From: Stentor roeselii
Taxonomy: Eukaryota; Ciliophora; Heterotrichea; Heterotrichida; Stentoridae
Direction of reading: 5' to 3'
DNA length: 64,000 bases
NCBI GenBank assembly: GCA_006503475.1
Contig: RSEH01000063.1
Location: forward strand, 62,001-126,000
Part shown: one piece after another, positions 10,765-21,404 of the stretch
How the letters are laid out: each line of letters opens with the position of its first letter
Position numbering within the stretch: the first letter of the stretch is position 1
The notes under the pieces: model-generated
The model's database searches: none
Told to the model about the DNA's origin: nothing
Seen by the model: only the letters and a program-made list of their open reading frames with translations
Translations under genes and position numbers: made by a program

Positions 10765-11561
10765 AATAGTTGATTTGGAGAAAGAGTGGATAAGTAAAAT
10801 TATTGAAAATTTTAGGAGTTTAGATTATTGATAATTTGGTTGGTTTTATAGTATGGGGACTGAGAAGATGTTGATTATTTTTTAGGTATTTTGAAATATC
10901 ACGATTATCTGGTCTTTTTTATCATTTATGTCAATATTTTCATTATATATTTGGCCTTACTTTAACACAATCTTTGAAATTGATTGAGATTTAAATCATG
11001 AACTTTTCATTTAATCGTAATTACCTTTCAACCTATAATATTTTTCGAAGGCCCCTTGATTTCTTTGTTAAATCTAATAGAATCTATAATTTAAATCTAT
11101 TACATAGCCAACAGTTCTGAAAATATATCTATTTCTTTAAACTATCCTAAACTATATCAAAAATCAATCAAAAAACTTTGATGAATACTACTATGAAACT
11201 CTCATTCCCAAACTTATCACCAAAAAATCCAACATATGATTAATAAACAAAACAATAAGCTTCTTTCATAAATTTTAAATTTAAAAAAAAGATTACTTAA
11301 ACAAAGAATTTTGTAAATTTCATTGAAAATATTTAAAACTATCATGAATCTAAATAGTCCGTTTTCCAAACCTCCAACCCAAACCAAAAATCCTCCAATA
11401 TTCCATTCCTCAAACAAAAACCTCACAAAACCCCACAACCTCCAGAATTAATCATCCAAATTCCCTAACACCTTAACACCCTAACACCCTAACACCCAAC
11501 CCAAAACCTTCCAAAAATCATCCATTCTCTCAAACATTCTTAAATAAAACAGCTAATAAAA
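10765..11561 (+). other. Intergenic gap upstream of the Polo-like kinase
   Basis: 797 bp with no coding frame. The first 100 bp (3' flank of the USP gene) are C-poor; from about 11140 to 11560 the plus strand is strikingly G-poor (5' flank of the kinase). It contains the telomere-like 8-mers at 11463-11494, listed separately. Confidence 0.6.
11463..11494 (+). repeat. Four tandem telomere-like 8-mers inside an intergenic region
   Basis: Units read CCCTAACA, CCTTAACA, CCCTAACA, CCCTAACA, followed by CCCAACCC. From memory, CCCTAACA is the telomere unit reported for heterotrichs such as Stentor and Blepharisma. The array lies 68 bp before the Polo-like kinase start, in an already C-rich, G-poor 5' flank, so a chance or composition-driven origin is possible. 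Elsewhere in the window single units occur at 59319-59326 and, reversed, at 7993-8000, both in coding DNA. Confidence 0.75.
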
Positions 11562-13190
11562 ATGCGAACATCAGACAAACTAGACGAAATCATTATCGAA
11601 GAAAAGATAATCAAAGTAAACGGCGACATGGACTCAAGATTCTACACAAGAGGTAAAGAACTAGGCAAAGGCGGCTTCGCCCGAGTATTCGAGCTGGTGA
11701 ACAACGAGACAAAAGTCCTGACAGCAGGAAAAGTGATTGAAAAGTCATCCCTGACAAAAGGCCGAACCCGTCAAAAGCTGATGAGCGAGATAAAGATCCA
11801 CCGGTCAGTACATCACAAGGGCATCGTCAACTTCGAGCACTTTTTCGAGGACGCTGAAAACATTTACATCTTGCTTGAAATCTGCAACAACGGCAACTTA
11901 AATGAAGTCCTGAAGCGTCGACGAAAAATGACTGAACTTGAAGTTCAGTGTTATTTGATGCAGCTTTTTGCAGTTCTAAAATATTTGCATGGGTTGAAGA
12001 TTGTGCATCGAGATATCAAGTTGAGTAACTTGTTTTTGAATGAAAACATGGAACTTAAGTTAGGTGATTTTGGACTTGCTTGTAAAATTGAGTTTGAAGG
12101 GGAAAGGAAGAGGACTATGTGTGGGACTCCGAATTATATTGCGCCTGAGATTTTAGATGGAAGAATTGGACATTCTTTTGAAGTTGATATTTGGAGCTTT
12201 GGAATTATTGCTTATACTTTACTTGTTGGGAAACCTCCTTTTCAGGGGGAAGATGCTAGGGCTACTTATCGCAGGATTAAGGCGAATAATTATTGTTTTC
12301 CTGATAATGTTACTATTTCTTGTGAGGCCAGGGATCTTATTGCTAGTATATTGGTTAATGATCCTAGTTGTCGACTTACTTTGAATCAGATTCAGGAACA
12401 TCCGTTTTTTATGAGGAATATTATTCCCAGGACTTTACCTTTGAGTACTTTGTGTGTACCTCCTTCGGGTGGTTATCTAAAACAATTCGAGACCAAAGGA
12501 GAATCCAAAAAAATCGAAGAATTCATTCCAATGTCGCCAAGAAGTGAAACCAGTTTAAACATCCGTGCGAATTTATCGCCAAGAGAAAACATATCAAGCC
12601 CACGACTTTTCACAGGTCAAAACAAGTTATATGTCTGCAACTCAAAACTTTCTCTCGAGTCGGACGAAGTATGGGTTGAAAAATGGGTCGACTACTCAGA
12701 CAAGTACGGCCTGGGCTACAAGCTTTCAAATGGAATGGTCGGCGCGCACTTCAACGACATCACAAAGATCATCCTCGACTCACAGGGAAAAGTTTCTTAT
12801 TTCGAGGGAAGGACTGGGGAAGAAGAATGCAAATTTTTTGAGTTGTCTTCATTTCCACCTGAAATTCACAAAAAAATCACGATTTTACAGCATTTTAATA
12901 AACATTTAAAAGCGGATAAAGTGCAGAGTGAACAGGTTTATGTTAGGAAGTGGGTATCGAACTCTATTGCGGTTATATTTAGACTTAGCAATAGAAATGT
13001 TCATGTTGTTTTCCATGATAAAATTGAAATTTTAGTCCAGGGGACTAAGAAAACTGTGGTTTTTTTGGAGAATAATACTCAGAGTCAGTATTTGGCAAAA
13101 GCTGTACCTGAATCTGGAAATCAGGAATTAATCAAAAGGATGAGATTTGTTAAAGAAATTTTGACTGGTATGGTTAATAAGAATCAATAG
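11562..13190 (+). CDS. PLK: Polo-like kinase
   Basis: 542 residues. Kinase domain about 27-285: glycine loop GKGGFARVF, catalytic loop HRDIKLSN, DFGLA, activation segment ending MCGTPNYIAPE. The C-terminus carries two polo boxes, the first starting VWVEKWVDYSDKYGLGY near residue 367 and the second VYVRKWVSNSIAVIF near 460, the phosphopeptide-binding module that defines PLKs. Expected role: mitotic and basal-body/ciliary control. No intron detected. Codon composition flips inside the gene: about 11950-12470 is G/T-rich (G14:C7 in 12301-12360), then about 12480-12800 is C/A-rich (G8:C15 in 12601-12660), at the linker between kinase and polo boxes. Confidence 0.95.
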   Translation: MRTSDKLDEIIIEEKIIKVNGDMDSRFYTRGKELGKGGFARVFELVNNETKVLTAGKVIEKSSLTKGRTRQKLMSEIKIHRSVHHKGIVNFEHFFEDAENIYILLEICNNGNLNEVLKRRRKMTELEVQCYLMQLFAVLKYLHGLKIVHRDIKLSNLFLNENMELKLGDFGLACKIEFEGERKRTMCGTPNYIAPEILDGRIGHSFEVDIWSFGIIAYTLLVGKPPFQGEDARATYRRIKANNYCFPDNVTISCEARDLIASILVNDPSCRLTLNQIQEHPFFMRNIIPRTLPLSTLCVPPSGGYLKQFETKGESKKIEEFIPMSPRSETSLNIRANLSPRENISSPRLFTGQNKLYVCNSKLSLESDEVWVEKWVDYSDKYGLGYKLSNGMVGAHFNDITKIILDSQGKVSYFEGRTGEEECKFFELSSFPPEIHKKITILQHFNKHLKADKVQSEQVYVRKWVSNSIAVIFRLSNRNVHVVFHDKIEILVQGTKKTVVFLENNTQSQYLAKAVPESGNQELIKRMRFVKEILTGMVNKNQ

Positions 13191-14361
13191 TGTGGGTTAA
13201 GTTTTAGGTTATTTTAGTAAAGAGTTTTTGGGATTTTTTGAGTGGATAGGAATTTTTAATAGAGTTTTATGGGTGAGATTTATGTTTGTGGAGTAGGAGG
13301 GTTTGGATTTATTATTTAGAAATTTCTGATTTTTATAGATTATTAGTCACTTTAAAATTATATTGATGAAGTATTCATTCAAAATATAGAGAAAATTAAA
13401 TAATTAATCTATTTACATAGGCATCATTGGATTGCTAGATTGAAATTATAACTAATCAACTAATTATATCTTTACTATTCTATTTATCATTCAATAATAG
13501 TTAATACTAAATAATCATTATAAATCTTTACATTTCTTTGAATTATTCTCATTTTTTAAGATCAATGATTAATCTTTGTTACCTTTCTGAGAATAATGGT
13601 TCTTTAAGTAATTTTTAATTAAATCCTGCTGATTGCTATAGTTGAAATATGATGAATAGATGGTAAATCTTAATAAATTAAGGTTTATTAGTATCAAAAT
13701 TTTCAAGGTGATATCATTTTATCATTTTATAATAAACTGAGCTGAATTCAAATTTTCAAGCAAAATTAGACGAAGCGGTTAATGTCTAAAATCCCAAAAT
13801 TATATTCAAATTTAAATTTTTCACATATACCAAATACTGAAATCATAAAACTATACTCAATCATTGATGCAACTGAAAATAAATTCTCTAGAATGCATCA
13901 GGTGATTATTGCTACTAATTTATATCTGATAGGTAATTAAAATCCAAGTACATGGTAATATCCGAATTTATTACATTCACTTTATAAGTTATAGCTTAGA
14001 AATTAAGAATATCAAGTTTTTTGCTGAAAATGTTTATAATTCAAACTTCATTAGTTTATTTTAGATCTTTCATTACATTTATTTATCTTGTATTCAATAC
14101 CATGATTTTAATAAGGTTGCTGAACATGAAAATTATTATCCTTCCTCAAGTGAATACCGCTGAGTAATTCATACGGAAGATTATTCATAATTATATGTAA
14201 TGAATACAGGAATTTAGAGTGAACCTAATCAAAGAGTAGAGAATATGAATTTATTAGACTGATATGAAAATAGGAATCATGGATTAAACTTAATATTAGA
14301 CAGCACTTCCTAGAAAATAAAATCTCTGTCTTATAAAATAACAACATCTAAAAAATTTCAT
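13191..14361. other. Long convergent intergenic gap
   Basis: 1,171 bp between two convergent genes, one of the longest gaps here. The first 140 bp are C-poor and G-rich; the rest is very AT-rich with dense stops on both strands. No gene, tRNA or repeat recognised. Confidence 0.6.
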
Positions 14362-15669
14362 TCATAAACTTGATTTAGTCTGAACATTTCTCAATTTATC
14401 AGCCGAATCCTGCTTAATTCCTTGAAACTTTTCCAAGGCAGTGACAATCATCTGGCCTTCTTCAATAGATATATTCGAATTCGGACATTTGACTCCTGAC
14501 ATAAGCAAAGCCCTTTGATAAGCACTAATCTTAAACCCAGGCGACATTTCTTTTTCCGCATAATTCCCTTCAAAAAGTCTTTTGCTAAGATTCACAAAAG
14601 CTCCTTTTATCATACTCTTCGCGAAAAGCTGCTGAAAATCTCGAAAGCCAACAAAAGAAACTTGCCCAAGAGTCCCGACGATGTATTTTTTTGCTTCGAA
14701 GTTGTCTTGAAATATCTTAAAAAACTTGAAAATTTCACAAGTTGTAATCAGAGAAATTCCTTCATCACATGAATTGAAAAACTTCTTCCAGAGACCTTCA
14801 ACGACGACAAGATGTTCATTGATCGTGATCATTTTTTCATCGAGTTTTTTTGGGTCTGGCTGAGATGTTATTGCTATTGAGTGGACTGCTGGGGTAAAAA
14901 TGCTGAATCGCTTTTGACCGACTAATTTAAGTTTTTGATGAAGTTCGTTTAGGATTTTTTGCTTTTTACGGTTTTGAAGGGCTGATTCGTTTAGTTGTTT
15001 GAGGATTATATCAGTCACCACCTCAGGTCTGAACATAGACAAAAAGTCTTGAAGTGAGATATCAACATTCTCAATATCTTTACATTCAAAAATCATAGAA
15101 AGTGTTTCTTTAAGAACCAAAGAATCAGTCGCAATTCCAAGAGCAAGTAAATGTTCAAGCAAGACCTTTCCTGAAATTTTACTACGAGCTTTCGTATCCA
15201 AAACCTTAAAAAAGTCACTTGCAAAGTTCATTAAATACCCTTCATCATTATTCCTTGAGTTATGTTTTTCCATCCACTTTTTACTGTTATAATGATTCAC
15301 CTTCTTGATGGCAATTCTCAGTCTTTTCTCAGTTTTCATCGGTGACCTAAAAACCCTTTTGTTTAAATCACAGCCACTGTTAGTTCTTTTCGTGTTCAAA
15401 GAGTCAACATCGAGCTTAGGCCTCGACTCTGAACAATTTCGCATCACTTGACGAATTGTTGGAATTGATCTGGGAGTTGATGACTTTCTTTGGCATTTCA
15501 GTAGTTCTGAATAATTTTGACTTTCAATCGCTGAATTTGAATGTTTGTGTGAAGGATTCAGAGGTTTATATGAAATGAATGAAGGTTTTCTTCTTGAAGT
15601 TTTGGTACGATGAGATTTTGGAGGAACTTCAGAAAAATCTTTCAGGAAATTTAGTTTCAGTTCAAACAT
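14362..15669 (-). CDS. EF-hand-like protein with basic disordered N-terminus, unknown
   Basis: 435 residues ending in TGA. Residues 1-130 are Ser/Arg/Lys-rich and disordered. Residues about 140-430 are helical, with segments resembling degenerate EF-hand pairs (FFKVLDTKARSKISGKVLLEHLL, and a later helix-loop-helix at LWKKFFNSCDEG), but without a full set of calcium ligands. EF-hand-like scaffolds of this kind are common in ciliate cytoskeleton and cilia. No precise family recognised; the domain reading is inference. Confidence 0.7.
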   Translation of the reverse strand: MFELKLNFLKDFSEVPPKSHRTKTSRRKPSFISYKPLNPSHKHSNSAIESQNYSELLKCQRKSSTPRSIPTIRQVMRNCSESRPKLDVDSLNTKRTNSGCDLNKRVFRSPMKTEKRLRIAIKKVNHYNSKKWMEKHNSRNNDEGYLMNFASDFFKVLDTKARSKISGKVLLEHLLALGIATDSLVLKETLSMIFECKDIENVDISLQDFLSMFRPEVVTDIILKQLNESALQNRKKQKILNELHQKLKLVGQKRFSIFTPAVHSIAITSQPDPKKLDEKMITINEHLVVVEGLWKKFFNSCDEGISLITTCEIFKFFKIFQDNFEAKKYIVGTLGQVSFVGFRDFQQLFAKSMIKGAFVNLSKRLFEGNYAEKEMSPGFKISAYQRALLMSGVKCPNSNISIEEGQMIVTALEKFQGIKQDSADKLRNVQTKSSL

Positions 15670-15823
15670 ATTATTAAAGATTTAAATCGATTTTGATGAT
15701 TAAGAAGAAATAGCGATTTTAACTAGGTGACTTTAAAATGATTGAAAAGTGAAGAATAAAGTAATTTAAAAGGATTAACTAAAAATTAGTTAATTAAACC
15801 CTTCAACATAAAAAATGATTAAT

Positions 15824-16834
15824 TTACAGAATCTCCTGTTCTAAGTCAAAAAACTCCATTTCCATCAAATCTGAAGTACTAGGTCTCAATGCTTGATTTC
15901 TATTCAAGCATCTCTGAATAATCCTCGCCAAGGCCGAGTTCCTTTTCGGAATATCAGGATAACTTTCATCCTTTAAAATCAACTGCAAGACCTTCTGAGT
16001 TTCATTCGAATAATTCGACCAAGGAGGTCTTCCAGTTGCCATTTCAATCAAAACACATCCAAAAGACCAAATATCTGCCGAAAAAGTATACCCTTCCCTT
16101 TTAACAACTTCAGGAGCCATCCAATAAGGACTTCCCCTGAGCGACTTGCAAAGAAACCCATCTTGTTCCTCAAACTTTCTCGAGCTTCCAAAGTCGCTAA
16201 CCTTGAGAACTCCATCAGAAGCGATTAAAATATTAGCAGACTTCAAATCTCGATGAACGATTTTATTACAATGCAAGTAGTTAAGTCCTTTAATAAGTTG
16301 TTTTCCGTAGTTTCTAATAACATCCAATTCCAAAGCGCCGTACTTTTCAAGAATCACTCTTAAGGACCCCCCAGGTACGAATTCAAGTAAAACGTCGATG
16401 GACTTCATGTCTTCTGACATGTCAGTCTGGTAGTACCTGACAATGTTTGAATGGTTCAGGTGCTTTAAAAGACTCACTTCTTTCTTCATGTTTATGAAAA
16501 CTCGCTCGATGCGCTTTGGATCATCGGACAACTACCTGAAAAATACTGTGAAGTGCTTCACGGCCATTAACTCCCCGGTCTTAATGTTCATGCATTGAAA
16601 CACCTGCGCATAGGCACCTTGGCCTATCAACTCTCCTCGTTTCCACTTGATACAGACTCCGCTTCGCGGAGTCGTTAAATCCACAAAAGTACTTTCAGAG
16701 CCACTTGCATTGTACAAAAGACTTCGACGAATCCTTAGCTGTTCATCTCGATGATGTAAACTTTTGGACCTTAAAATGTTGTACTCAGGACTGTTGGCTT
16801 CAATTGAGCCACGGTTAGAACAAGCACTTCCCAT
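15824..16834 (-). CDS. MAP3K/STE-type protein kinase with acylated N-terminus, one 15-nt intron
   Basis: 331 residues after removing the 15-nt intron 16532-16546 (GTATTTTTCAGGTAG on the coding strand), which joins AVKHFT to LSDDPKRIERV between the catalytic Lys and the helix C region. Kinase motifs: GQGAYAQVF, AVK, HRDLKSANIL, DFG, GSPYWMAPEVV; the last is typical of the MAPKKK/STE11 group. The N-terminus MGSACSNRGS is a strong N-myristoylation signal with an adjacent palmitoylatable Cys, so it is probably membrane-tethered. Start-to-start distance to the divergent zinc protein is 41 bp. Confidence 0.92.
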
Positions 16835-16875
16835 GTTTATAAAAAAATTTCTTTAATTTTAAAGATTTTTATAAT

Positions 16876-17661
16876 ATGGAAAACCCGATTTCTGATTTAT
16901 TTGAAGAAGTTTCGAAAATCGCGAATTTTAGACAACTTTTAAGAGATTCTGAATTTTTAAGTAATTTGGAGAGACTTGATAATAACTCGCAGATGAAGCT
17001 TCGAGAATATATTAGTTATTACTTTAAGTGCCATTCTTGCAAAAATCCACAGATTCGGTTTGAAGATGGAGGAAGGATTTGCTTTATATGCAACTATGCC
17101 TCTTATTCTTATGAGAGTAAGTTGAATGAAATTAGAGACCATTATGAATGTCTTAAGTGTTTCAAGATCTTTTCAAAGGATTTCTTCAATTGCTGCAGAG
17201 ATAAACATCTTTGTGGATATTGTGTTTCTAAAGAAGTAGCGAAAGGTCGAACACAATGTAGAATTTGCAACCAGAATTTTATTAATACTGAGGCAAGGCT
17301 TACTTGTGGTTTTTGCAATCAAATATTTCCTGCTAAAAATGTTTTTCAACTGAGATGCGGATGCAAATACTGTAAAAATTGTTTCACTAATGGAGCTAAA
17401 AAAAAGAATAGATGCGAAAGATGTCCAGGAATCAATATAACTGCATCTGAGATTTATGATTTTACTACCAGAGAACAGGAAATGTGTATCATTTGTGAAA
17501 CTAATCAACCCATTATTTCCAGAAAAGAAAACGGTGAAGAAGCAGAAGGAGAATTCTTTCGTAGAAAGTGTTGTTTCCTTGATATTTGCAAAGCTTGCAC
17601 TAAACGAAGCAATATCCCATATACCCTATGTCTAGGTTGCAATCGTAATAGTTTAAATTAG
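16876..17661 (+). CDS. Cysteine-rich multi-zinc-site protein, unknown
   Basis: 261 residues with about thirty Cys arranged mostly as CxxC pairs: CHSCKNP, CFICNY, CLKCFKIF, CGYCV, CRICNQNF, CGFCNQIF, CGCKYCKNCF, CERCPG, CIICETN, CKACTKRS, CLGCNRN. The spacing resembles successive RING-like or other treble-clef sites but does not fit one canonical RING. It may be a ubiquitin-ligase-type or structural zinc protein; no family named. It is divergent from the kinase on the left and convergent with the MORN gene 17 bp to the right. Confidence 0.8.
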   Translation: MENPISDLFEEVSKIANFRQLLRDSEFLSNLERLDNNSQMKLREYISYYFKCHSCKNPQIRFEDGGRICFICNYASYSYESKLNEIRDHYECLKCFKIFSKDFFNCCRDKHLCGYCVSKEVAKGRTQCRICNQNFINTEARLTCGFCNQIFPAKNVFQLRCGCKYCKNCFTNGAKKKNRCERCPGINITASEIYDFTTREQEMCIICETNQPIISRKENGEEAEGEFFRRKCCFLDICKACTKRSNIPYTLCLGCNRNSLN

Positions 17662-17678
17662 AATTAGTAAGGAAAATC

Positions 17679-18545
17679 TTATAATTTTTTGTATCTTTTT
17701 CCATGATTCCACACCCCATGAATCACTTTTCCGTCTTGAAACACAACTTTTCCAACTCCATGTCTTTTATCATCATGAAATTCACCTTCATAAAACCGTC
17801 CATCAGTCCAAATGAATTTTCCGAAGCCGTTCATTTTGTTATTTTCCCATTCTCCGAGATAATGACTTCCATTTGCTCTTTGATAACATCCTTGGCCATG
17901 AAATTGATTATTTTTGAACTCTCCGATGTAACAGCTTCCATCAGGCCAGTTAAATCGACCGTTTCCGTGTTTATTGCCGTTGATAAACTCGCCGCAGTAC
18001 TGAGCTGAATCAGGCCAAGTCTCGATTCCTATGCCGTGTTGAGCTCCGTTATTCCAGGTGCCTTCGTATTTTACTCCTGATTTACTCATAAATGTGCCTT
18101 GGCCGTGAACTACTCCTTGTTTGTAAGTACCTATGAAGTAATCTCCTGATGTGTAGACTACTCGACAGAAACCATTCAATTCACCTTCGAACCAGTGACC
18201 TTCTATTAGGCTACCGTCGTTTAAAACTTGAACACCTCGACCATGAGGTTTAAAATCTAGATATTCGCCTTGATAAATTGAAAAATCGTTGAATTTTATT
18301 GATTTCCACTTTAAATTTTCGAGAACTCCTGAATACTGAAAGGGTGGAAGACTGTTCCAGATGCTTAAAACTGTTTGAGACACTGGAAGTGTGATTATAT
18401 TTAAGGTGAAAGGGTAAAAGTGAATATCAATTGTGCTTTCGAGTCTTTCACATATTGAACCAGCTTTTGAGTTTATCTTATAGGAAAATTCAAATTGTGA
18501 CTCAAGATGTTTATCAGGTGCGCAGTGACAGTTAAAAGCTCCCAT
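17679..18545 (-). CDS. MORN-repeat protein with possible N-myristoylation
   Basis: 288 residues. The N-terminus MGAFNCHCAPD has Gly2 and nearby Cys, compatible with myristoyl/palmitoyl anchoring. From about residue 85 to the end there are about eight MORN repeats (YQGEYLDFKPHGRG, IEGHWFEGELNGFC, FIGTYKQGVVHGQG, YEGTWNNGAQHGIG, YCGEFINGNKHGNG, YIGEFKNNQFHGQG, YLGEWENNKMNGFG, YEGEFHDDKRHGVG). Probably a membrane- or cortex-associated scaffold. It has a different N-terminus and more repeats than the MORN gene at 8697, so it is not a recent copy. Confidence 0.9.
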   Translation of the reverse strand: MGAFNCHCAPDKHLESQFEFSYKINSKAGSICERLESTIDIHFYPFTLNIITLPVSQTVLSIWNSLPPFQYSGVLENLKWKSIKFNDFSIYQGEYLDFKPHGRGVQVLNDGSLIEGHWFEGELNGFCRVVYTSGDYFIGTYKQGVVHGQGTFMSKSGVKYEGTWNNGAQHGIGIETWPDSAQYCGEFINGNKHGNGRFNWPDGSCYIGEFKNNQFHGQGCYQRANGSHYLGEWENNKMNGFGKFIWTDGRFYEGEFHDDKRHGVGKVVFQDGKVIHGVWNHGKRYKKL

Positions 18546-18621
18546 AATAATTTAAATAACAATTTTCGTAACCTGAGTCATCACAAATCTTCATTAAATA
18601 ATAATCCTTACTACTCCTAGA

Positions 18622-19944
18622 ATGATATCCTCAAGAGAAAAAATAAACCTCTCTCAAAAAGTCTCTTTTAAAGACCAAAAAATCCAAGCATCAACTCCAA
18701 ATCCCCAAGTTTTTCACAGCCAGTCTCCATCAGACCCATACCTATCAAACCGATCAAGACCAGGGCGAATTCTTCTTCAATATCATCAACTTTCCTCAAA
18801 TTTTCCAGGCTTTACCTTCTCTAAAATTGCGCGATTCGAGTCAAACATATTCGAAAAGTTCAAAAGTAACTTCTACAAAGACCTTTCCCCTTTATTCAGA
18901 GCATCTTCGAGCAGGTCCAAAGAAACCGGAGAAGATCGAATCAGTTTAAACAAAATCATGAAAAATTACAGTCCAGTTGAAAAATCAATTCGACTTAAAA
19001 CGATTTCAATTCAAGAAGAGAAACATCGAGGAAAGATCAAACTGAAAAGAGACCAGATCTTCAAAAGTATTCAAATAGAAAAAAAAGAAAAACTCATTCA
19101 AAAGTTCAGAAAGTTCGAAATCCGCTACAATCGAAATGTAAAAAACATGCAGGACTCAGCAAGTGCAAAAAAAACTTGGACTGTTTTTTTGACTGTCTTG
19201 GGAAATGCGTTTATGCTCACCAAGGCCGTTGCGAAAAAAAGGTTTATAAAAAAAAAAGCGAAAATTTACTTGAAATGGCTTGAAGGGTTTTTAAAGTGCC
19301 TGGTTTTCATGAAAAGAGCAGCGAAAAGAGTAAAAAAAAAACTTGCTTTAGATGTAAAAAATATTCAGAAAATCACGAAAAATATCTGGTTTGTCAAATT
19401 TTGGCTTGCAAAGGCCAGAGAAAAAAATCGTAAAATTGTTGCTGATACAATTGATGAGATCTTGTTGAAAGTTTCTAGTTTTATGGTGATTAATCTTTGG
19501 AAATTTAAGGTAAAGTAAAGGCAGATCGTTCGGATTCAGAGGTTATTGAGAAAGGCGATGGCTGAAAGGAAAATTTTGATAAATAATTTACTGAATCATT
19601 GGGACTACACAGAACATTTCATGGCTTATGAAAAAACTCGAACAAAGTCAAAGCGACGAAAAGCGATGTTGATTCGAACAAGTATTCCATTTGATATCAA
19701 AGTTTCTATTTTAAAGCAAAAAATCAAGGAAATTATTCATAACCACTTAATCCGGGTACAAAACTACGAAATTATCAAGAAAATGAAAAAAAAACAAAAA
19801 AAAAATAAAAATTTCGACCTGATCTACTCAAGCTTTGAAAAACCGAAGAAATTAGATATTCAGATGGAATTCACCCCAGCTCTCTTCGAAACTCTTATAA
19901 AACAAGGGTTAAAAGAGAAAAAAAAGAGAAGAGAGGTTGTTTAA
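18622..19944 (+). CDS. Very basic IQ-like helical protein, one 15-nt intron
   Basis: Removing the 15-nt intron 19510-19524 (GTAAAGTAAAGGCAG) joins two frames into 435 residues. The junction LWKFK|IVRIQRLLRKAM creates an IQ-like segment. Residues about 110-420 are Lys/Arg-rich amphipathic helices with repeated Trp/Phe, like calmodulin- or centrin-binding cytoskeletal proteins; the N-terminal 100 residues are Ser/Pro-rich. No named family. Two other IQ-type proteins lie at 41284-43062 and 48314-49321. Confidence 0.75.
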
Positions 19945-19973
19945 ATCAAATAACTTGCTAATCATTAACTATT

Positions 19974-21404
19974 CTAAAAGACTATCATCATTATTCCAGA
20001 TAATAAGAGTAAAGAAGCATGTTCAAGCTTAGCGTAATCTTCAGCTTGATTCAATTCTTTCATTTCTTTGTTGTATTCAACAAAACATTCTTCTGCGAAT
20101 AGGTTTACTGGATAAGTATTGTAGAGCAAGGTGTAGTATTGACTTTGGTAATAGGATTCTTCATGGGAATATTCAAGGTGCTTTAGTGAGATCGGGTCTG
20201 ATCGATGGAGTTTGCAATATTTTTTTCCTTTTTTATCAAGGGCACAGGCGCAAGTGCCTTTAGTTACTCCGTCACTTGCTGTGCAATCTGAGTGTCTTTT
20301 GCATTTCTTTGGCAGTTTTCCCGAAGTCAATTGTGCAGGTTGGCAAGTTCCATTAAGTAAAATTCCTGAAGCACAAGCAACACTATAATCCGCCTTATTT
20401 CCTTCTGCAACCGAAAAGTACTCAACACATCTTCCCTTATTACAAACAGTTCCTTTTTCACACTCATCAATTAAGCTGCAGTAGCTATCTTCCGTTCTCA
20501 AATGTTGGCAGGTTCCATGATTACAAGACCATCCTTCTTTACAATCACTAGTTTTATTGCACTCTTTAGTTGAGTTCCCACGAGTTCTGTTCACAAAAGC
20601 CTTCGGGGCAAGGTTTTCGACACACCTGCTTGATGATAAGTTTGAATAAGAAAAAGAACAGATGTGGCTTGAGTTGCATGGATGTAAGATGTAGTTGTCG
20701 TCTTCTTCTTCTAGGCAGTCTTCGGATTCTAGTGAAGAGCAAGTCACCTTCGGGCAGGTTACTTCGTCAGGGTCTGGAGATGTCTCGTCTTCATCATCTG
20801 GACTTGATGGATCTGTAGTGTTTGATGTGGAATTTTCGGATGGATTTTCATCTTCTGGACTTGATGGCTCTGTAGTGTTTGATGTGGAATTTTCTGTTGA
20901 ATTTTGAGCTTCTGGACTTGATGGATCTGTCGTGTTTGATGTGGAATTTTCTGTTGAATTTTGAGCTTCTGGACTTGATGGATCTGTCGTGTTTGATGTG
21001 GAATTTTCTGTTGAATTTTGAGCTTCTGTAGAATTCGTTGTCGTGGTACTTCCTTCCTCAGAACTATTCCCAACAGAGCCTTGATCTGAAGAGTTATTAA
21101 CCTGAGTCCCTTCTTCATTAGAATTATTCTGATTACTAGTCTCCCCACCAGTGGCAGGATCCCCATCAGAGCCTTCTGCATTTGCTTTCACATAAGCGCA
21201 ATAATTCCCCTCAGCAATTTCATCCATCAGTTGTACAGACATAAACCCCTTGTTAATTTCATCATCCAAATATTGCTTCTTTCCAACATCCCCAAAATCC
21301 TCTCTACTTTCCCCTAACCGCTGAACTTCCAATCTATTATTTTCCAAGTCCTTCTGCCCCGCAAGTGTTAAAGCAACCAAAGCAAGAACAGCGACAACGA
21401 CCAT
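19974..21404 (-). CDS. Surface protein: signal peptide, glyco-stalk repeats, Cys-rich domain
   Basis: Start chosen at 21404 because it begins directly with a signal peptide (MVVVAVLALVALTLAG); an upstream in-frame ATG at 21446 would overlap the divergent pseudouridine synthase. About 476 residues. A Ser/Thr/Asn stalk (about residues 85-200) contains four 19-residue repeats of the type EAQNSTENSTSNTTDPSSP with several N-glycosylation sequons each. Then comes a Cys-rich region (about 215-400) and a hydrophobic C-terminus (ASLLLLSGIMMIVF) consistent with a GPI-anchor signal. Probably an extracellular, anchored mucin-like protein; no named family. Confidence 0.8.
   Translation of the reverse strand: MVVVAVLALVALTLAGQKDLENNRLEVQRLGESREDFGDVGKKQYLDDEINKGFMSVQLMDEIAEGNYCAYVKANAEGSDGDPATGGETSNQNNSNEEGTQVNNSSDQGSVGNSSEEGSTTTTNSTEAQNSTENSTSNTTDPSSPEAQNSTENSTSNTTDPSSPEAQNSTENSTSNTTEPSSPEDENPSENSTSNTTDPSSPDDEDETSPDPDEVTCPKVTCSSLESEDCLEEEDDNYILHPCNSSHICSFSYSNLSSSRCVENLAPKAFVNRTRGNSTKECNKTSDCKEGWSCNHGTCQHLRTEDSYCSLIDECEKGTVCNKGRCVEYFSVAEGNKADYSVACASGILLNGTCQPAQLTSGKLPKKCKRHSDCTASDGVTKGTCACALDKKGKKYCKLHRSDPISLKHLEYSHEESYYQSQYYTLLYNTYPVNLFAEECFVEYNKEMKELNQAEDYAKLEHASLLLLSGIMMIVF
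20801..21028 (-). repeat. 57-bp tandem repeat (four units) coding a glyco-stalk
   Basis: Four head-to-tail units of 57 bp encode 19-residue repeats in the surface protein at 19974-21404. Two units are nearly identical in DNA; the one nearest the C-terminal side is most diverged (EDENPSENST). Near-identity at synonymous sites suggests recent unit copying, so copy number may vary between strains. Confidence 0.9.
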
